A stretch of DNA of 64,000 nucleotides from Podocnemis expansa (GCA_007922195.1 ML681964.1:2091101-2155100); one strand, 5' to 3'. Counted from the stretch's first letter, positions 12,063 to 24,042 are shown. The notes: generated by a model from the sequence alone, not told the origin. Numbers and translations are program-made.

Positions 12063-12340
12063 GATGCCCCAGGGAGGGGGCAGGGCAGGAGAATGGAGCC
12101 TAGCCCCTGCTCTCCGTCACGGAGGGGGCAGCCTGGGGTCCCACAGGCCAATTTAGCCCTGGCCTGGGACAGTGCCAGAACTTTGTATTTTGTCACCTGG
12201 GGTGCAGCCAGAGCAAGCAGCACAAAACATGTCCTCCATTGAGTTGTGAAACAGAGATGCTTGATACAGCACTGGAGGCAAAACTCTAGTCACCCCACCC
12301 TAGTTATGGCCTTGCCCTGGGACAGCCCTGGTTTCTATCC
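12063..12340. other. Unassigned GC-rich segment replacing part of a CR1
   Basis: The CR1 sequence breaks at about 12063 and resumes near 12340. The intervening sequence (CCCCAGGGAGGGGGCAGGGC and onward) is GC-rich and matches no family I can name. No clear terminal inverted repeats or duplicated flanks were seen, so it may be an old insertion with an accompanying deletion. Confidence 0.4.
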
Positions 12341-12909
12341 AGCAAGGGAGAAAAGTGCTGGAATAACTTTCCAAAGGGCACACTAAGAACAAAAATTCTA
12401 GCTGGTTTCAAAACTGAACTTGATAAATTCATGGAAGGGGTGCTGTAATATTTCCAGACAGCCTAGTTTGGCAACTGACTGATCTTTGACTACTGGTGGA
12501 AGATATGCCAATGGCCTGAGATGGGACGTTTGATGGGTTGGGTTCTGAGCCATTACAGCAAATTCTTTCTTGGGTGTCTGATATGTCTTGTCCACATGCT
12601 CAGGATTTAACTGACCACCATTTTCTCTGCCAGGGCAGATTGGCAGAGGCTCTGGGTGTGGTGGTTTGGTTTTTTTTGGGGGGTTTTTTTTTGGTCTTTC
12701 TCTGTAGTATGGGACATGATTCAGTTGCTGGTGGGTTATCTGTACTTTACAGTCTTTTAAATCATGATTTGAGGACTTTGATAACTCAGTCATAGGTTTG
12801 CTGCAGGAGTGAGTGTGTAAGGTTCTCTGGCCTGCATTGTGCAGAAGGTCAGATTAGATGACCATATTGGTCCCTTCTTACCTTGGAATCTATATGAGCC
12901 TATGAGACA

Positions 12910-15545
12910 CAAAACTGACCACCTTAGGTCAGACTGTGCTGCCTGCAATATGTCAGTGCACAAGAGTTTAGGGAGAGGAGGCAAGTGGTCTTGCAATTCC
13001 TCATCTATTTCCAGGCACAGAAGCTAGGTACCACTTCCACCACGAGCTGGAACTGCTGACAGTGCTGGAGACCCTGACTGGAGCAGGAGCATGGGCTACG
13101 CAAGAGGGCTATATGCCTCTAGTGTTTCTAGAAGTGATGAGCAAAATCCTGTTCACACTGAAGTCAATGGAAAACATCCATAGCCAGGATTTCACCCCAT
13201 GTATCTGCTTCATGAATAATACCTCCAAGAGCTGCTGCTGGGATGGTGCGGCTCCCCCTACCACAAGCTGTAGATAACAGCCATCCCATTGTCCCTTTAT
13301 GTGTATTCAGAAAGAAGTAAAGCCTGTTTTTTTTTCTATATGGTGTAGTAGCAGAACTACTGCCAACAAAAGGATAAGGAGGGTAGGATTCCAAGGGGCC
13401 ATCTATTCTGGTGATCCACTGCTTCATAGGTTGATCATCCCATGAACCTTCATTGCCCCAGCTCCTGCAAGGGCTCTTCGGTCTGAGCATAATTCCTTTT
13501 ATTTCTCCCCACTAATTCATCTCTGGACCAGCTACTTGGCCAGAGAATGTGCCCCATAGTATATATGAAGCAAACTCCATGGTATGTCCCCCCCCCACCT
13601 AGTTATATTTACACAGAAATTGAGGTGAAAAATTGATTTAAAATGTGCCACTGGTGCATTAATTCCAGTCTGGTTGGCTGTTTCTATGCCAGGTATGCAG
13701 ATTGTGTTCTCACTTGTCTCCTAACAGAAATCCTAGCCACATTACATTGTTTCTTTCTTGGCCAAACCTTAGTTTTTCTAGTAACTTCTGGTTATGAATA
13801 TGTCTGCAAATCCTGATGTCTGTGATCGTTTGCCTTATAGGTCACAACTTGTTATAGTTTAATAAGTTAGTTGTACAGGGCAGCTGCTCCAGAAATCCAA
13901 GTTGGAAACATGCAGAATATAGCAAGTTATTTTACTGGCCTCTTCTCTTTGACACTGATTGCTAGTCTTCTATCTCCCATTTGAATTTAGTGACCCAAGC
14001 ATCTTGTGTTGCTAGATGTAGCTATGTATTTTCTGGACTTGGGGCAAGTTTAGAACTTCATATCTGGCCTCAGTTACCAGGCCAAACACATGGGCTGAAG
14101 TGAGGATAAGATGAAAGAGATCAATGCTGTAACTTCAGCAACTCTTTCTCATTGCAGAAGATAGAAGGATCCATGTACCGGCAGCTTTTCCAGCTCCTCG
14201 TGTGACTCCATACTTTCTTTTCATGTGTAGGTGCAAAATGGGCTGCTAAAGAGATGAGGCCTATGCAGGGGAATATACCCCAGATAGTCAATCCTTGTCA
14301 TCCAGCCCAGTGCTCTTGTGCAGCGGAATGACTCTGGTTCTGTTGCACAAGAAGCTACGATGCCTGCAGAGGAGGAGGCTTGGTTAGAATCCTTGGGATG
14401 GCAACAATATTTTTCAGAGATGTCATAAATCATCTCATACAAAAGCAACGAGGAAAAACTGTGTCTGACTCCGGTAGAAAGGAAAGAGAGGACATTGCAC
14501 TCCATATCAACCTGCCACTGAATCAAAACCAGACAGTAACAACAAATACTGAATGCGGGGGAACAAATCCCAGACATAATGTGTGGTCTTCAGTCAGGGT
14601 GATTCTTATACCTACCTGACAGATACAGGAAGGTCTCTCTGCTTTACACCTGGGCAATGCTTGTACAATTTGTTGTACCAGAATTTCACTGAATAGAATT
14701 AAAATTATTCCTCCTGGTCCAGTTCAAATGCCCCCCTCCAAATATTATCTACTGAGTTTCTCTGTCCATGTTCTGTCAAAGGCTAATAGCTTGTCAGCTT
14801 TCTCTGTGCATAGATACTTTTCCTTCCATTTGCCCAAAAACACCTTTCTTGTCATGAAACAAAGGTAGGCTTTGCTCCTCCCACCTCCTGATAGCCTTAA
14901 CATGCTAATGACAGGGTATGGTCTTTTTTTTTTTTCTTTTTTGTCTTACTTTATAAATAGCACGTTTGTCTAGCTTTCCTTCAAAATTAAATTGACAAAA
15001 GTGCATGAAAGAAAAATGAAGACAGATCACATTGAACTCTTGTAATTTGAAAAAGGTAGTGAGACAGAGAGGTGCCACTTTAAGTGCTGACTCATAGAAT
15101 TAGATCAGATATACAGAACACTCACTAACAGCCTGTAGGGCTGTGTTGGTTTAGCTATGTGGCACCTTGAATGGTTATTGGCTGTCTCGGAGAGAGTTGT
15201 CTTCCAGACAACCACTGGAACTTCATTTAGCTTCAACTGACTTTGCTTAAATAAGTTGCTGTTGGGAAACTGGAATAGCAGAAGAAAAAAAGCATTTAGA
15301 TGCCAAGTAGTACTACTGAGCATGCCACAAGACATGTTAGTGAGGTTACCTTCTTTCTTTATATGGTGGGAGTAGGAGAATCTTCTGAAGCTCCCAAAGT
15401 CAAATTTAATACAATACTTTCTGGACTTAAACTTCTGCAATCCCCAAATCCAGCCTCTATAAACAGCATTAGAAGTCAGTTCCTATGAGATAGGAAAATA
15501 TACTATCTTGCTATGTTCCTGCAGATGGTGTTCCTTCAGTGGGTG
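12910..15545. other. Non-coding sequence with one short inverted repeat
   Basis: No exon recognised. At about 13138-13197 an AGCAAAATCCTG ... CAGGATTTCACCCC arrangement surrounds GAAGTCAATGG, the look of an ancient amniote palindromic element. T-rich runs occur at about 14925-14945. The rest shows nothing recognisable. Confidence 0.45.
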
Positions 15546-15745
15546 AGCTGATCCTATGTTTTACACCCCCTTGCATTTAGTTTCATTCCTTGCTGTAAGT
15601 TCACCCATCTTCGAAGCATCTGAGGAAGTGGGATCTTCTCCCACGAAAGCTCATGCAAAAAATAAATCTGTTAGTCTTCAAGTGCCACACAACTCCTTGT
15701 TGTTTTTTTTACTGGACTAGACTAACACGGCTATCCCTTTGGAAA
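15546..15745 (+). mobile_element. Foldback-type interspersed element, right half only
   Basis: Contains the family core (CATCTGAGGAAGTGGG, CCCACGAAAGCTCATGC, GTTAGTC, GTGCCAC) and the terminal segment CTAGACTAACACGGCTATCCCTTTGGAAA. It lines up with the right half of the near-complete copy at 61741-62113, including the middle part around CTGTAAGTT. The left half is missing, so this is a truncated copy. Confidence 0.75.
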
Positions 15746-17588
15746 CAGTAGGAATAGTCTATGTATTATTCCTCTTTGCCTGGATTCAGAACTCTTAGAT
15801 TTGGTTCCTCAAAACATTGTCTAGAGGACATCACCACAGGACTATCCTGGGAAGGAGAAAGGACAACCCCGAGATTTCAATGTGTTCACTGTCCTTAGTA
15901 TGGCCATTAAAGGGAGACTGGAAATGATAGATTTAAAAAAAAACAAAAAACCGAGCTTCACATAGTAAGAGGAGACAGCAGTATAGATCAGGAACTGAGT
16001 ATGGCAAGAAAAAGAATACAGCTCTTGTACATAGTGCAGCTTTCCTAGAAATTAAATTAGTTCAAGCACTGATAAAGGTTTTTATTTATTATGATTTTCT
16101 TTTAACAAAGATGGAAGACATCCCTGACTGGTGTGGGAAGAGAAGAGTTCAGCAAGTTCATTCCCCTTGTGTGGTAATGTTTTAAAACTAGCTTCCTAAG
16201 AAGTTGATTCCAAAAATGAATGCATGGGACCACAAAGTATTATGAGCTGAACCAGTGAATTAGTTTACACAGTGTGGTGACAAACAAAAGAAATAGGCAC
16301 CTTAAAGTCAGAGAGCAAAAACACACAAACACTGATGTGAATATTTAGCACAGTACGATTGCTTTCCATGGGTACTGTGTGTTTCTGCTTGCTTTTCCTT
16401 TGTCTTTATTATTGCATCTATTTAATTTGTCAAAATATTTCCAACAAAATATGAAAAGGAGCATATGACAGTGAAAAGAACAGCTTTGTAGCTGAGCCAC
16501 AAACAGATGGTCACAGTGAATGTGGCCTGGAATGAAACATCTAAAAGGGAAAACAAATGTCCTTGGCAAGTTTGACAAAATAATGGCCAAGAGGATGCCA
16601 GTCAGCTTCTTCAGTAACTTGAAAACACTTTTTGTATTGCCTGTAAACATGAGAGTGTCCAGAACGCGTCTTGTCTTTTTCTTTCAGATATTTCACAATG
16701 AAAGGAAAGCATCAACTATTTAGAAGGGATGTGGACCTTCCACAATATTTGGTGCAAACACTCTCTGCATCAAGTCCATACTACCTCTGGGTTTATTAGG
16801 GATGGATTGATACCAGCTCTGATCTATTTGAATTACTTCCAGCACACATCCAACGTTTTGGTAGACGGGGCTGATCAGAAGCTAATCAAAATCCAGCTTT
16901 GAATTTTGTAAGTGGCCCAGTCTTTATAATAGAGCAAACTAATCCCACAGAATCAAACCCTTCTCCCCACCAGAAGAAAAAGGAGGAGGGACTTTTAAAA
17001 TCCATTTAAAAATGTTTGTTTGGGCAGAAGTGGCATAATTGGCAAATGATAATTATGTCCATCACTCCTTATGTAACCAAAATACAGCATCTCTTAAATC
17101 TTGTTGAACTTTGTTTTTGTTTGTTTTTTTTTTTACCCGGCTGGCTAGAGTCATTCTAGCCAGCAAGCATCTCTAGTTCCTCTTCAGTGGGAGACAATTT
17201 TCCACAACTCTGTAAAGCCCTGATCTTTAGGATATATTAAGCAACATTCTAGGAGTTGTATCTTGCTTGTGACTCCAACAATCCAGCTGCTTAGCTAGCA
17301 GGCAGGCAGCTGCACAAAAGAGGGCTACCTCTGCATGGCGTCACCAGAAAATGTCCCTCTCCTACTCTGTACAGTCCAACAGCACCCTCTCTCTTCTATA
17401 AACTCAAAGAATAGCAGTAAAGCTGCTTATGGGTCCTCTGAGTTGAGGAGACAGAAGTGGGGGAAGACAGCGGGGACAGAAATATGGAGAGAAATGCAGG
17501 ACCTGGGATCTTATAGGTTGCAGAGAACTGGAAGGGTCAGAACTTAGATTAATGGTATGTGTCAAAATCAGAGAAGGCGGGTTTTGAG
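15746..17588. other. Non-coding sequence, nothing recognised
   Basis: AT-rich with scattered short A/T runs (for example at about 17105-17135). No exon, RNA gene or repeat family recognised. Confidence 0.45.
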
Positions 17589-17769
17589 TAGGGGTCTCAA
17601 ACGCATGGCCTGCAGGCCCTGTGCGACCCCTAAAGTTATTTTCTGTGGCTTTCAACAACACTGTTGTTGTTATTTGCAATATCATTGTATGAAAGGGTTT
17701 CGGTGGTGCGGCCCTTGAATACACTGGTCCTCATGTGACCCTTGTTCTGATTTGAGTTTGAGACCCTGG
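17589..17769 (+). mobile_element. hAT-like element with GGGGTCTCAAAC ends
   Basis: The left end (TAGGGGTCTCAAAC) and right end (GAGTTTGAGACCCTG) form terminal inverted repeats. The flanks GTTTTGAG (17581-17588) and GTTTGGAG (17770-17777) are a near-perfect 8-bp target duplication. The interior (CCTGCAGGCCCTGTG, CAACAACACTG, GCGGCCC) corresponds to that of the copy at 26015-26243. At 181 bp it is non-autonomous. The 8-bp duplication and CAG-like ends point to the hAT superfamily. Confidence 0.75.
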
Positions 17770-17777
17770 GTTTGGAG

Positions 17778-18674
17778 ATGGGGAGGGGGAGTATGTGTGT
17801 TAATAATTGGTTTGCTTTCCAGGCATGGAAGCACCTGCCAACATCAGATCAACCTTATCTCAGTCTCAGGACAGGAGAAAGGGGAGAAACGTGAGAAGCT
17901 TGAGCAAGAAAGCAAATTCAAGAAAACTTCAAAGGCATGTTGAAAGACCAGTCCCTTCTTCAAAGACATTATAGTCTCAATATGCAAAATAGAGACCAGT
18001 AACTAACTCTCTTTCTCTCTCTCCTTATAACTTACATACTAAGTTGCATCTATGCAGACTGAGTGCAAAATGCTACCGACAATGGGAGGCATAGACTTAG
18101 TCTGCTAAACTTTTACTCAATTTGCAAGGTGGTAGTGTCTAGCTGAGGTGCAAGGAAGTGTGTAAGATGACCCAGTTTTGTGGTGTGGGAGAAAAGGGAT
18201 GAAACTTAACTGAAATTGCTTTTTTAAAAAGTACATAATTTAGTAAGCACAAAGGCATTTTTTTAACTTGCTCCATATCTGAGCACAATTAAGGGATGAT
18301 GAGGTGAGGTAACAGGAAGGGCCAATGGTTAGAGGGGGAAAAAAGTGAATTCATAAGATGGATGTGAGGGAATACAGTAAGGTTGCATGGTGTAATAGAG
18401 AAAAGCCATTCCAGGCAGAGGGAGCACAGTGAGACAGAGGGTTGATGGAACCAGACTGAGTTAACAGAATACAATGTGCTCAACATTTCAGGTGAGTGCA
18501 TTTGACTTAAATAAATCCCCAAATGTGTTAACCAAGCTGTAGCCAGGGACACTACCCTGTGGAGTGTTAAAAGTGGTATCCAGGAGTTTGACCCTGCTGT
18601 GGAGTGAGACATGAAGCCAGGGAAGGAATCCCAGAAAAGGGGCAGGAATGACATCTTCAGAGAGGAGGACTTCA
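17778..18674. other. Non-coding sequence, CT-rich patch
   Basis: No exon recognised. A short CT-rich stretch lies at 18008-18025. Nothing else stands out. Confidence 0.45.
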
Positions 18675-18973
18675 GCAATGGAATCATAGAGTTGGAAGGG
18701 ACCTCATGAGGTCATCTAGTCCAACCCCCTGCTAAAAGCAGGACCACCCTCATTAAATCATCTCAGCCAGGATTTTGTCTAACTGGGTCTTAAATGTTTC
18801 CAAAGATGGAGATTCCACCACCTCCCTATGTAACCCTTTCAAATGATTCACCACCACCTTAGTGAGAAAGTTTTTCCTAATATCCAACCAGGACCACCCC
18901 AACTGCAGCTTGAAACCATTGCTCCCTGTTCTGTCCTATGTTACTACTGAGAATAGCCTAGCTCCCTTGGAGC

Positions 18974-19590
18974 CAATGTTCCCTCTAAGCTGTGCTGGTT
19001 CGCTGCAGTGCAGCCCACCGCAGCCGCCAGTGCAGGGAAGGCTGCTGGCAGTGCACTGCTGGCAGCCAGAGGCCCTCCATAGAGCTCCTCTGGGTCTGGG
19101 AGTTTTGAAAACTCCCACCCAGAGAAGCTCTAACGGAGCATGCCCAGAAAATCTGGGCATGCTCCGTAGAGCTTCTCTGGCCCCAGGAGCTGTGGCTGGG
19201 CCGTGCGGCTCCAGCCACAAGGTAAGTTTGTGGGGGCGGGGAGGCTGCTGGGGAGCTGGGAGTGGGCCAGCGGGAGCGGGGGCGGCCAGGAGCAGGCCCG
19301 CGGGGTTGGGGGGCCATCGGGAGCGGGCCCACAGGGGCGGGGGGCTGCTGGGAGCAGGGGGGGGCGGCCAGGAGCGGGTCGCGGGGGTGGGGGGGCTGCC
19401 GGGAGCGGGGGTGGGAGGGGCTGCAGGGGGGGGCAGCCAGGAGCAGGGGGGTGGCCAGGAGCAGGGGGCAGCAGGGGGTGGGGGGGCAGGAGCGGGCCCA
19501 CGGGGGGTAGCGCAGCAAGCGGGGGGGGGAGGGAAGCACAGCGAGCAACATGAGTTGCTCAGCTGCCCCCATCTCTTAGAGGGAACATTG
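18974..19590 (-). mobile_element. hAT-like element, CAATGTTCCCTCTAAG ends, 617 bp
   Basis: Both ends read CAATGTTCCCTCTAAG on their respective strands, and the element is flanked by a perfect 8-bp duplication CTTGGAGC (18966-18973 and 19591-19598) in CR1 sequence. This is the hallmark of hAT insertion. It contains a hairpin near 19135-19165 (GGAGCATGCCCAGA facing TCTGGGCATGCTCC) and a G-rich expansion at about 19225-19530. It is in the opposite orientation to its relative at 34075-34547. No transposase frame exists; the long frames across the G-rich part are compositional. Confidence 0.85.
19225..19530 (+). repeat. G-rich irregular minisatellite
   Basis: Many imperfect units of the kind GGGAGCGGGGGCGGCCAGGAG follow one another inside the hAT-like element. 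Unit lengths vary, so a single period cannot be given. Repeated runs of three or more G on the plus strand make quadruplex formation plausible. The related element at 34075-34547 has a shorter, C-rich (opposite-strand) interior, suggesting local expansion in this copy. Confidence 0.7.
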
Positions 19591-19618
19591 CTTGGAGCAC
19601 CCCTTCAAGTAGTTGAAG

Positions 19619-19937
19619 CAGGGGCATCACTGGTGCCTGGCACAGGGGGCCCATGCCCCGAATGCTGGCGCCAGTGTCCCGGGTCCTGACGGGGCCCCGC
19701 CTCTCCCAGTCTCTGGCCAGATCAGGCCGGCGATCCAGGGCTCAGTTGCCTGCAGCAGCAGCGGCCACTTCCAGCCCCTTCAAAGGCTGGGCGGCCCTGC
19801 AGCTGCGGCTGCCGCTCCCCGCCCTGTTCCCAGCTGGGGGTGTGGCCTGCAGGTGTGAGGCATGGCGTGCAGGCAGGGGTCATGGCCTGGGACCAGGCCT
19901 GGGCCCCAGGTCATTCTCCAGGGCAGCAACGCCCCTG
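19619..19937 (+). mobile_element. hAT-like element, CAGGGGCRTYRCTG ends, 319 bp
   Basis: The left end reads CAGGGGCATCACTGG and the right end, on the minus strand, reads CAGGGGCGTTGCTG. Perfect 8-bp duplications AGTTGAAG flank it (19611-19618 and 19938-19945), and excising it restores the CR1 sequence. Its left part is closely similar to the minus-strand reading of 21233 downward, and its right part is shared with about 5060-5162. Non-autonomous and GC-rich. Confidence 0.85.
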
Positions 19938-20422
19938 AGTTGAAGGTTGCTATCAAATCCCACCTCAGTCTTCTCTTCCGCAGACTAAATAAACCTAGTT
20001 CCTCCAGTCTCTCCTTGTAATTCATTTATCCCAACCCCCTAATCATTTTTGTTGCCCTCCAGTGGAATCTTTGTAATTTGTCAACATCCTTTCAGAAGTG
20101 TAGAGCCCAAATCTGGACCCAATATTCCAGCTTCAGCCTCACCAGTGCTAACTGGAGGGGAATAATCACATCCCTTGATCTGCTGACAAGTCCTACTGGT
20201 GCAGCCCAGTACGCCATTGGTCTTTTTGGCAGCAAGAGCACATTGTTTACTCATATCCAGCTTCCTGTCTGCCATAATGCCCAGGTCCTTCTCTACAGTG
20301 CTACTACTTAGCCGATCGGTCCCCAGCCTGTAGCAGTACATGGGATTTTTCTGTCCTAAGTGCAGGACTTTGCACTTTTTCTTGCTGAACCTTATGACAT
20401 TTCATTTGGCCCAATGCTCCAA

Positions 20423-20850
20423 TAAACCAGACCATGGAAAATAATAAGTGTGGAGGCTGTGTAAACCTCACACTACAGTATCACACCGTTAGCCCTATTC
20501 AGAAGGCTCAAGGGATAACCTGGTCAAGGCACTCCCATTCTTTTACCAATCCATAATGCTCTGGGGAAAGATTCTTACTCTTATCCAGTTCATACTCTAG
20601 AGCTCAGAGTCATCCATGCCCAATTCTGTACGGCTCTGGGTATCACCTGGTTAACTGAACTACCCACCCTTTCCCAATATGTAGGGCTCCAGGTGTAATT
20701 TTCTATGGGTTTGCAGCACATTCTACCAGTGAAGGAGCCTTATGCGATAATAGGCTTATTCTCTGTTTATTAACATTTACCAAACCAAAATACATACACT
20801 AAGCATACAATGCTGACCACTCCCAATAAGGTAGACAAATTTCTCACCAC
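20423..20850. other. Non-coding sequence, possible unidentified repeat
   Basis: No gene recognised. Phrases such as TCCAGTTCATACTCTAGAGC and the change of character from both flanks suggest an interspersed repeat, but no ends or family could be identified. Confidence 0.35.
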
Positions 20851-21233
20851 GGCTGGGAAGGGGCCAAGAGCGGCCGCGGCGGCCATGGGGGGCTGGGCCT
20901 GGGATACCTAGCCGGGGACTGGGCCAAGAGCGGTGGCCGCGGGTGGCTGGGCCCGGGATCCCTGGCTGGGGATGGGGCCATGGGTGGGTTGGCGCTGGAT
21001 CCTGGGTTGGGGCCAGGGCTGAGAGTGGCAGCCACAGCTGCGGGTGGCTGGGCCCGGGATCCTTGGCTGGGGTCGGGGCTGGGAGCGGCCGCGGTGGCTG
21101 TGGGCAGATGGGCACTGGATCTCCGGCCCCATCGGGCCAGAGACCGAGAGAGGCGGGGCCCCACAGGACCTGGGGCACTGGCGCTGGGATTTGGGGCACA
21201 GGCCCTGTGTGCCTGACAGCAGCGATGCCCCTG
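20850..21233 (-). mobile_element. hAT-like CAGGGGC family member with internal minisatellite
   Basis: Read on the minus strand from 21233, the sequence starts CAGGGGCATCGCTG and follows the left part of 19619-19937 closely (GGGCCTGTGCCCC, GCGCCAGTG, GGGGCCCCGCCTCTC, GGTCTCTGGCC). The far end is replaced by a tandem array (20881-21101) and then by ordinary sequence at about 20850, so one terminus and the target duplication cannot be seen. Non-autonomous. Confidence 0.6.
20881..21101 (+). repeat. 60-bp tandem repeat, about four units
   Basis: Units start at about 20881, 20941, 20982 and 21042, each with a GGGTGGCTGGGCCCGGGATCC-type core followed by TGGCTGGGG and a GAGCGGCCGCGG-type tail. Three units are about 60 bases and one is about 41. 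The array is inside the hAT-like element and explains the several overlapping open frames there. Confidence 0.65.
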
Positions 21234-21301
21234 GAGGCATCAGACCTTACAGTTGGAGAAGCACCATTAGTTCCCTGGCGGGTGTTTCATAACCCTGGGT
21301 G

Positions 21302-21332
21302 AAATAAATAAATTTATAAATAAATAAATAAA
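21302..21332 (+). repeat. (AAAT)n simple repeat
   Basis: About eight AAAT units with one interruption, directly joined to the foldback fragment that follows. Confidence 0.85.
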
Positions 21333-21407
21333 TGTGTTAGTCTTAAAAGTGCCCCCAGACTCCTTGTTTGTTTTGCCGAACTAGACTAACATGGCTAGCC
21401 CTTTGGA
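21333..21407 (+). mobile_element. Foldback-type element, terminal segment
   Basis: Contains GTTAGTCTTAAAAGTGCC, CAGACTCCTTGTTTG and CTAGACTAACATGGCTAG followed by CCCTTTGGAACT: the last 75 bases of the family. The preceding AAATAAAT tract occupies the place of the family's own AATAAATAAAT segment, so the microsatellite probably grew from it. Confidence 0.7.
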
Positions 21408-21419
21408 ACTGAGTGAGAG

Positions 21420-24040
21420 TGACTCTGCTGCTCTGCTGGACCTTTTTATACTCATACCAGCCTGTTGCTTAGGTCTAATTCTAGTATTAGACTTGTGTGT
21501 AGTCTGTGAAACGTCTATGCTAGAATGCAGAAAATAACCTCATTTCGGGTTATATTGCTTCTTCCCGGTGAACTTCCAGGGAATGCCCACAGCACCATCC
21601 TCTCCTCTGTTCTGTAGATTGTCAGCCTCACAGTTTCACATGATGTTACCTTTTATAACCAAACTACAGTATTGCTTCCATTTCCTATGCTTGAAAATGG
21701 AAGATCAGCTAGGTTAGTAGTAACTGAAACACTGCTGCTAAACTCGATTGTGTCTTTTAGCAATTTCCCATAAAATGGCCATTCATGTAAAACAAGCAAC
21801 ACTAGTTTATGCCAAGGTGCGTCTTTCCACAATGGATACATTAATTACAAAGCATACTTGCTACATCATCCACTAGTAAAGTGATTAACAATATAGCTTG
21901 AAACATTGTCTGTCAAAACCCATTTCATGGTACAACAATTTGAATGCTGTCTGAGTTACAGCAATGTGTTAATATTGTGTTTTCTTAATACTGTAATTAA
22001 GCTTGTTTTCCAGGCCAAAATTACTGTCTCAATCTGTACTTCATAACACTGATTTTGGCAAGAGTAGCCTGATAAACTGCTCTAAACAATTTATAACCAG
22101 TCAGAGCAAATGATTTCTTTAGTTTGGAGTAGTACCAGAATCTGTTCAGAAACCAATTCAATTGCTGCATTTTGCAATACATTACTTGCTAATACAATGT
22201 CACTTCATAGTGACAGACCACAGGTTTGCACATTTCCAAATACCAAACTTTGTAGGATGTGAACTTGGCATTTGAACATTGAACTGCTCCTCAAAACTTG
22301 TAATTTGACATATCTGTAGGCTTTGTAGATTAGATTTATTTTTTTATATATTTTGAATATCTATTTTTTAAAAATTTAACATTTTTTATTGATTTTAATC
22401 TTTAGACTTAAAAGATTTTTTTATTTTCAGTTTTCAGATTTTCACAGTTGTGGGAAATCACAGGAGGATCAGATAATAATTGATAGTACATTAAAGCTTT
22501 ATAACAATTGAAAGAAAAATTCTTATAAAAGATACTTAGTAATTTTTTAAATCATATTCTAACAAAGTCGATTGCAACATTTTTATTTATTTTGCCTATC
22601 TGTAAGTTTTTATTATTGATGCAAATACTTTTTCATCTATTTATGAGTGTACAGTGAAATGTCGGTTGTTTACCGACATTTACCAATAATCTAATCCTTC
22701 CAACCCTAAATATCAGAAACTGAATTTGCACATAGCGTTCTACAGACGTAGTTAATTAAGGAATTGTTTCAAGAAATTTTCTTTTTGACAACCTGATTTT
22801 TAGATCCGAATTTGCAGCTTCAGTAAATTATAAAGAAATGTCAAACAAAGACAAAAGTTAACATTGTGGAAGGTGACAGACAAAAGGTTCGGGTTTCATT
22901 ATCAATAGACAAGAATTCACAAAGCAAAAAACATCTGCAAAGTATAGTACAATAGAGTTAGTAATAGATTTCTGAATCTAATTTGAGATTATAGAACATT
23001 AGCAATCTATACCTAAAAGCCAATAAATAGAACCTATACCAACCTGACCCAATGTGCCTGATAGACACAGAGCTCCTATTCATTTTATTGGGTTCTATGC
23101 CTTTGGAATTGATTGCAGTAGAACTGTAATAAAGTATACAGAACTTTATCTCTTTTGATTTGGTGACAAATGTATATATTCCAGACCCTCAGGTGTTCAT
23201 GCTGGTGACAACAGAATGTCTGTACAGACAATCTTCTGACAACTCACAAAAAATAGAAAACAAGGTTTTATGGTATTTGACCATATGACTTTTTCAAGAA
23301 ATGAATGGGAATTAGTCATGTAATTTCCATAGGAAGGAGATTGAAAAGAATGTGGGTGGTACAATATGCTGATGATTTAAGGGTCCATTCTTGTTTTTAA
23401 GAGATTCTGTGCCTTATTCCTTTCCTGTCCTATAGACAGGAGAAAATAATAGTGCAGTATTTCAGATATGGCACTGTGTGATGGTTGGCAAATGTTTTCT
23501 ATTTAATGGTGACCATTAAGAAAACCCTATGTTGCTTTGACATGTCTCAAAATATGAAGAAAGTACTGGGTAGTTATACCTGAGATGAAATAAGGGAAGG
23601 AGTCTTTCTCTTCTACCCCTGCCAGTTGTCTGTAACAAGTGGGAGCATTATGATACCATGTTTTTTGGCACGTTGCTGGAAAACCCCATGATCCGGCCTC
23701 ATAGAATAATCACCAGTCTAAAAAGTTGTATTTTCAGTAATTACACCACGGTATGCAAGCTACAACTGTTTTCCATTGTTTCTAGTTTAGAAAGTAACCT
23801 ATATGTATTATATGATATTTGCTAGCAGATATAGATCATTAATAGTGAACACATTTGTCTGTTTTGGACAGCAGTTTATTTTATTTAGAGGACACAGTGG
23901 GATGCAGACTCTTTTCCTGCCACTGATGCACTGCCAGGAATGGGCTTCAGACTTGTTCCCTGCCGCTGATGCACCTCTGGGAGTTGGCTGTGGAGCTGTC
24001 CCCCACTGGCACTCAGAGAAGGGTGGAAATGGGATTTCAG
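21420..24040. other. Non-coding, strongly AT-rich sequence
   Basis: No exon, RNA gene or young repeat recognised. The 22300-22700 part is unusually AT-rich, with long T and A runs. Around 22661-22685 a short inverted repeat (TGTCGGT ... ACCGACA) is visible. Confidence 0.45.
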
Positions 24041-24042
24041 CA

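Larger units (their letters stand above)
10465..12906 (+). mobile_element. CR1 LINE remnant, plus strand, interrupted
   Basis: Old CR1-type LINE. From 10465 the sequence matches the reverse-transcriptase region in degraded form; it resumes after a solo LTR at 11490 with a clear motif A (translation of CAGATTTCAGTAAGGCATTT gives DFSKAF) and a FVDDPKLGG version of the FADD box near 11770. Between about 12063 and 12340 the expected CR1 sequence is replaced by an unassigned GC-rich stretch. The 3' end (AGATTAGATGACC then ATATTGGTCCCTTCTTACC) is at about 12845-12906. Many stops and frameshifts rule out activity. Confidence 0.8.
18676..20422 (-). mobile_element. CR1 LINE 3' part, minus strand, with two nested hAT elements
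   Basis: Read on the minus strand, the 3' end of a CR1 lies at about 18676 (GGAATCATAGAGTTGGAAGGGACC on the plus strand). Going upstream there is the conserved C-terminal region, then RT-distal sequence (around 20081-20341 the translation includes [19 protein letters not shown]), and truncation near 20422. Two younger elements (18974-19590 and 19619-19937) split it. Stops and frameshifts are present throughout, so it is a dead copy, 5' truncated as is usual for CR1. Confidence 0.85.

Noticed and set aside
19225..19530. CpG island or promoter
   Set aside because: The GC richness is confined to the interior of a mobile element with defined ends; no exon follows.
18862..19689. 275-residue open frame rich in Gly, Ala and Arg
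   Set aside because: It starts in reversed CR1 sequence and runs through the G-rich array of a hAT-like element. Frames are open on both strands there and no domain is seen.
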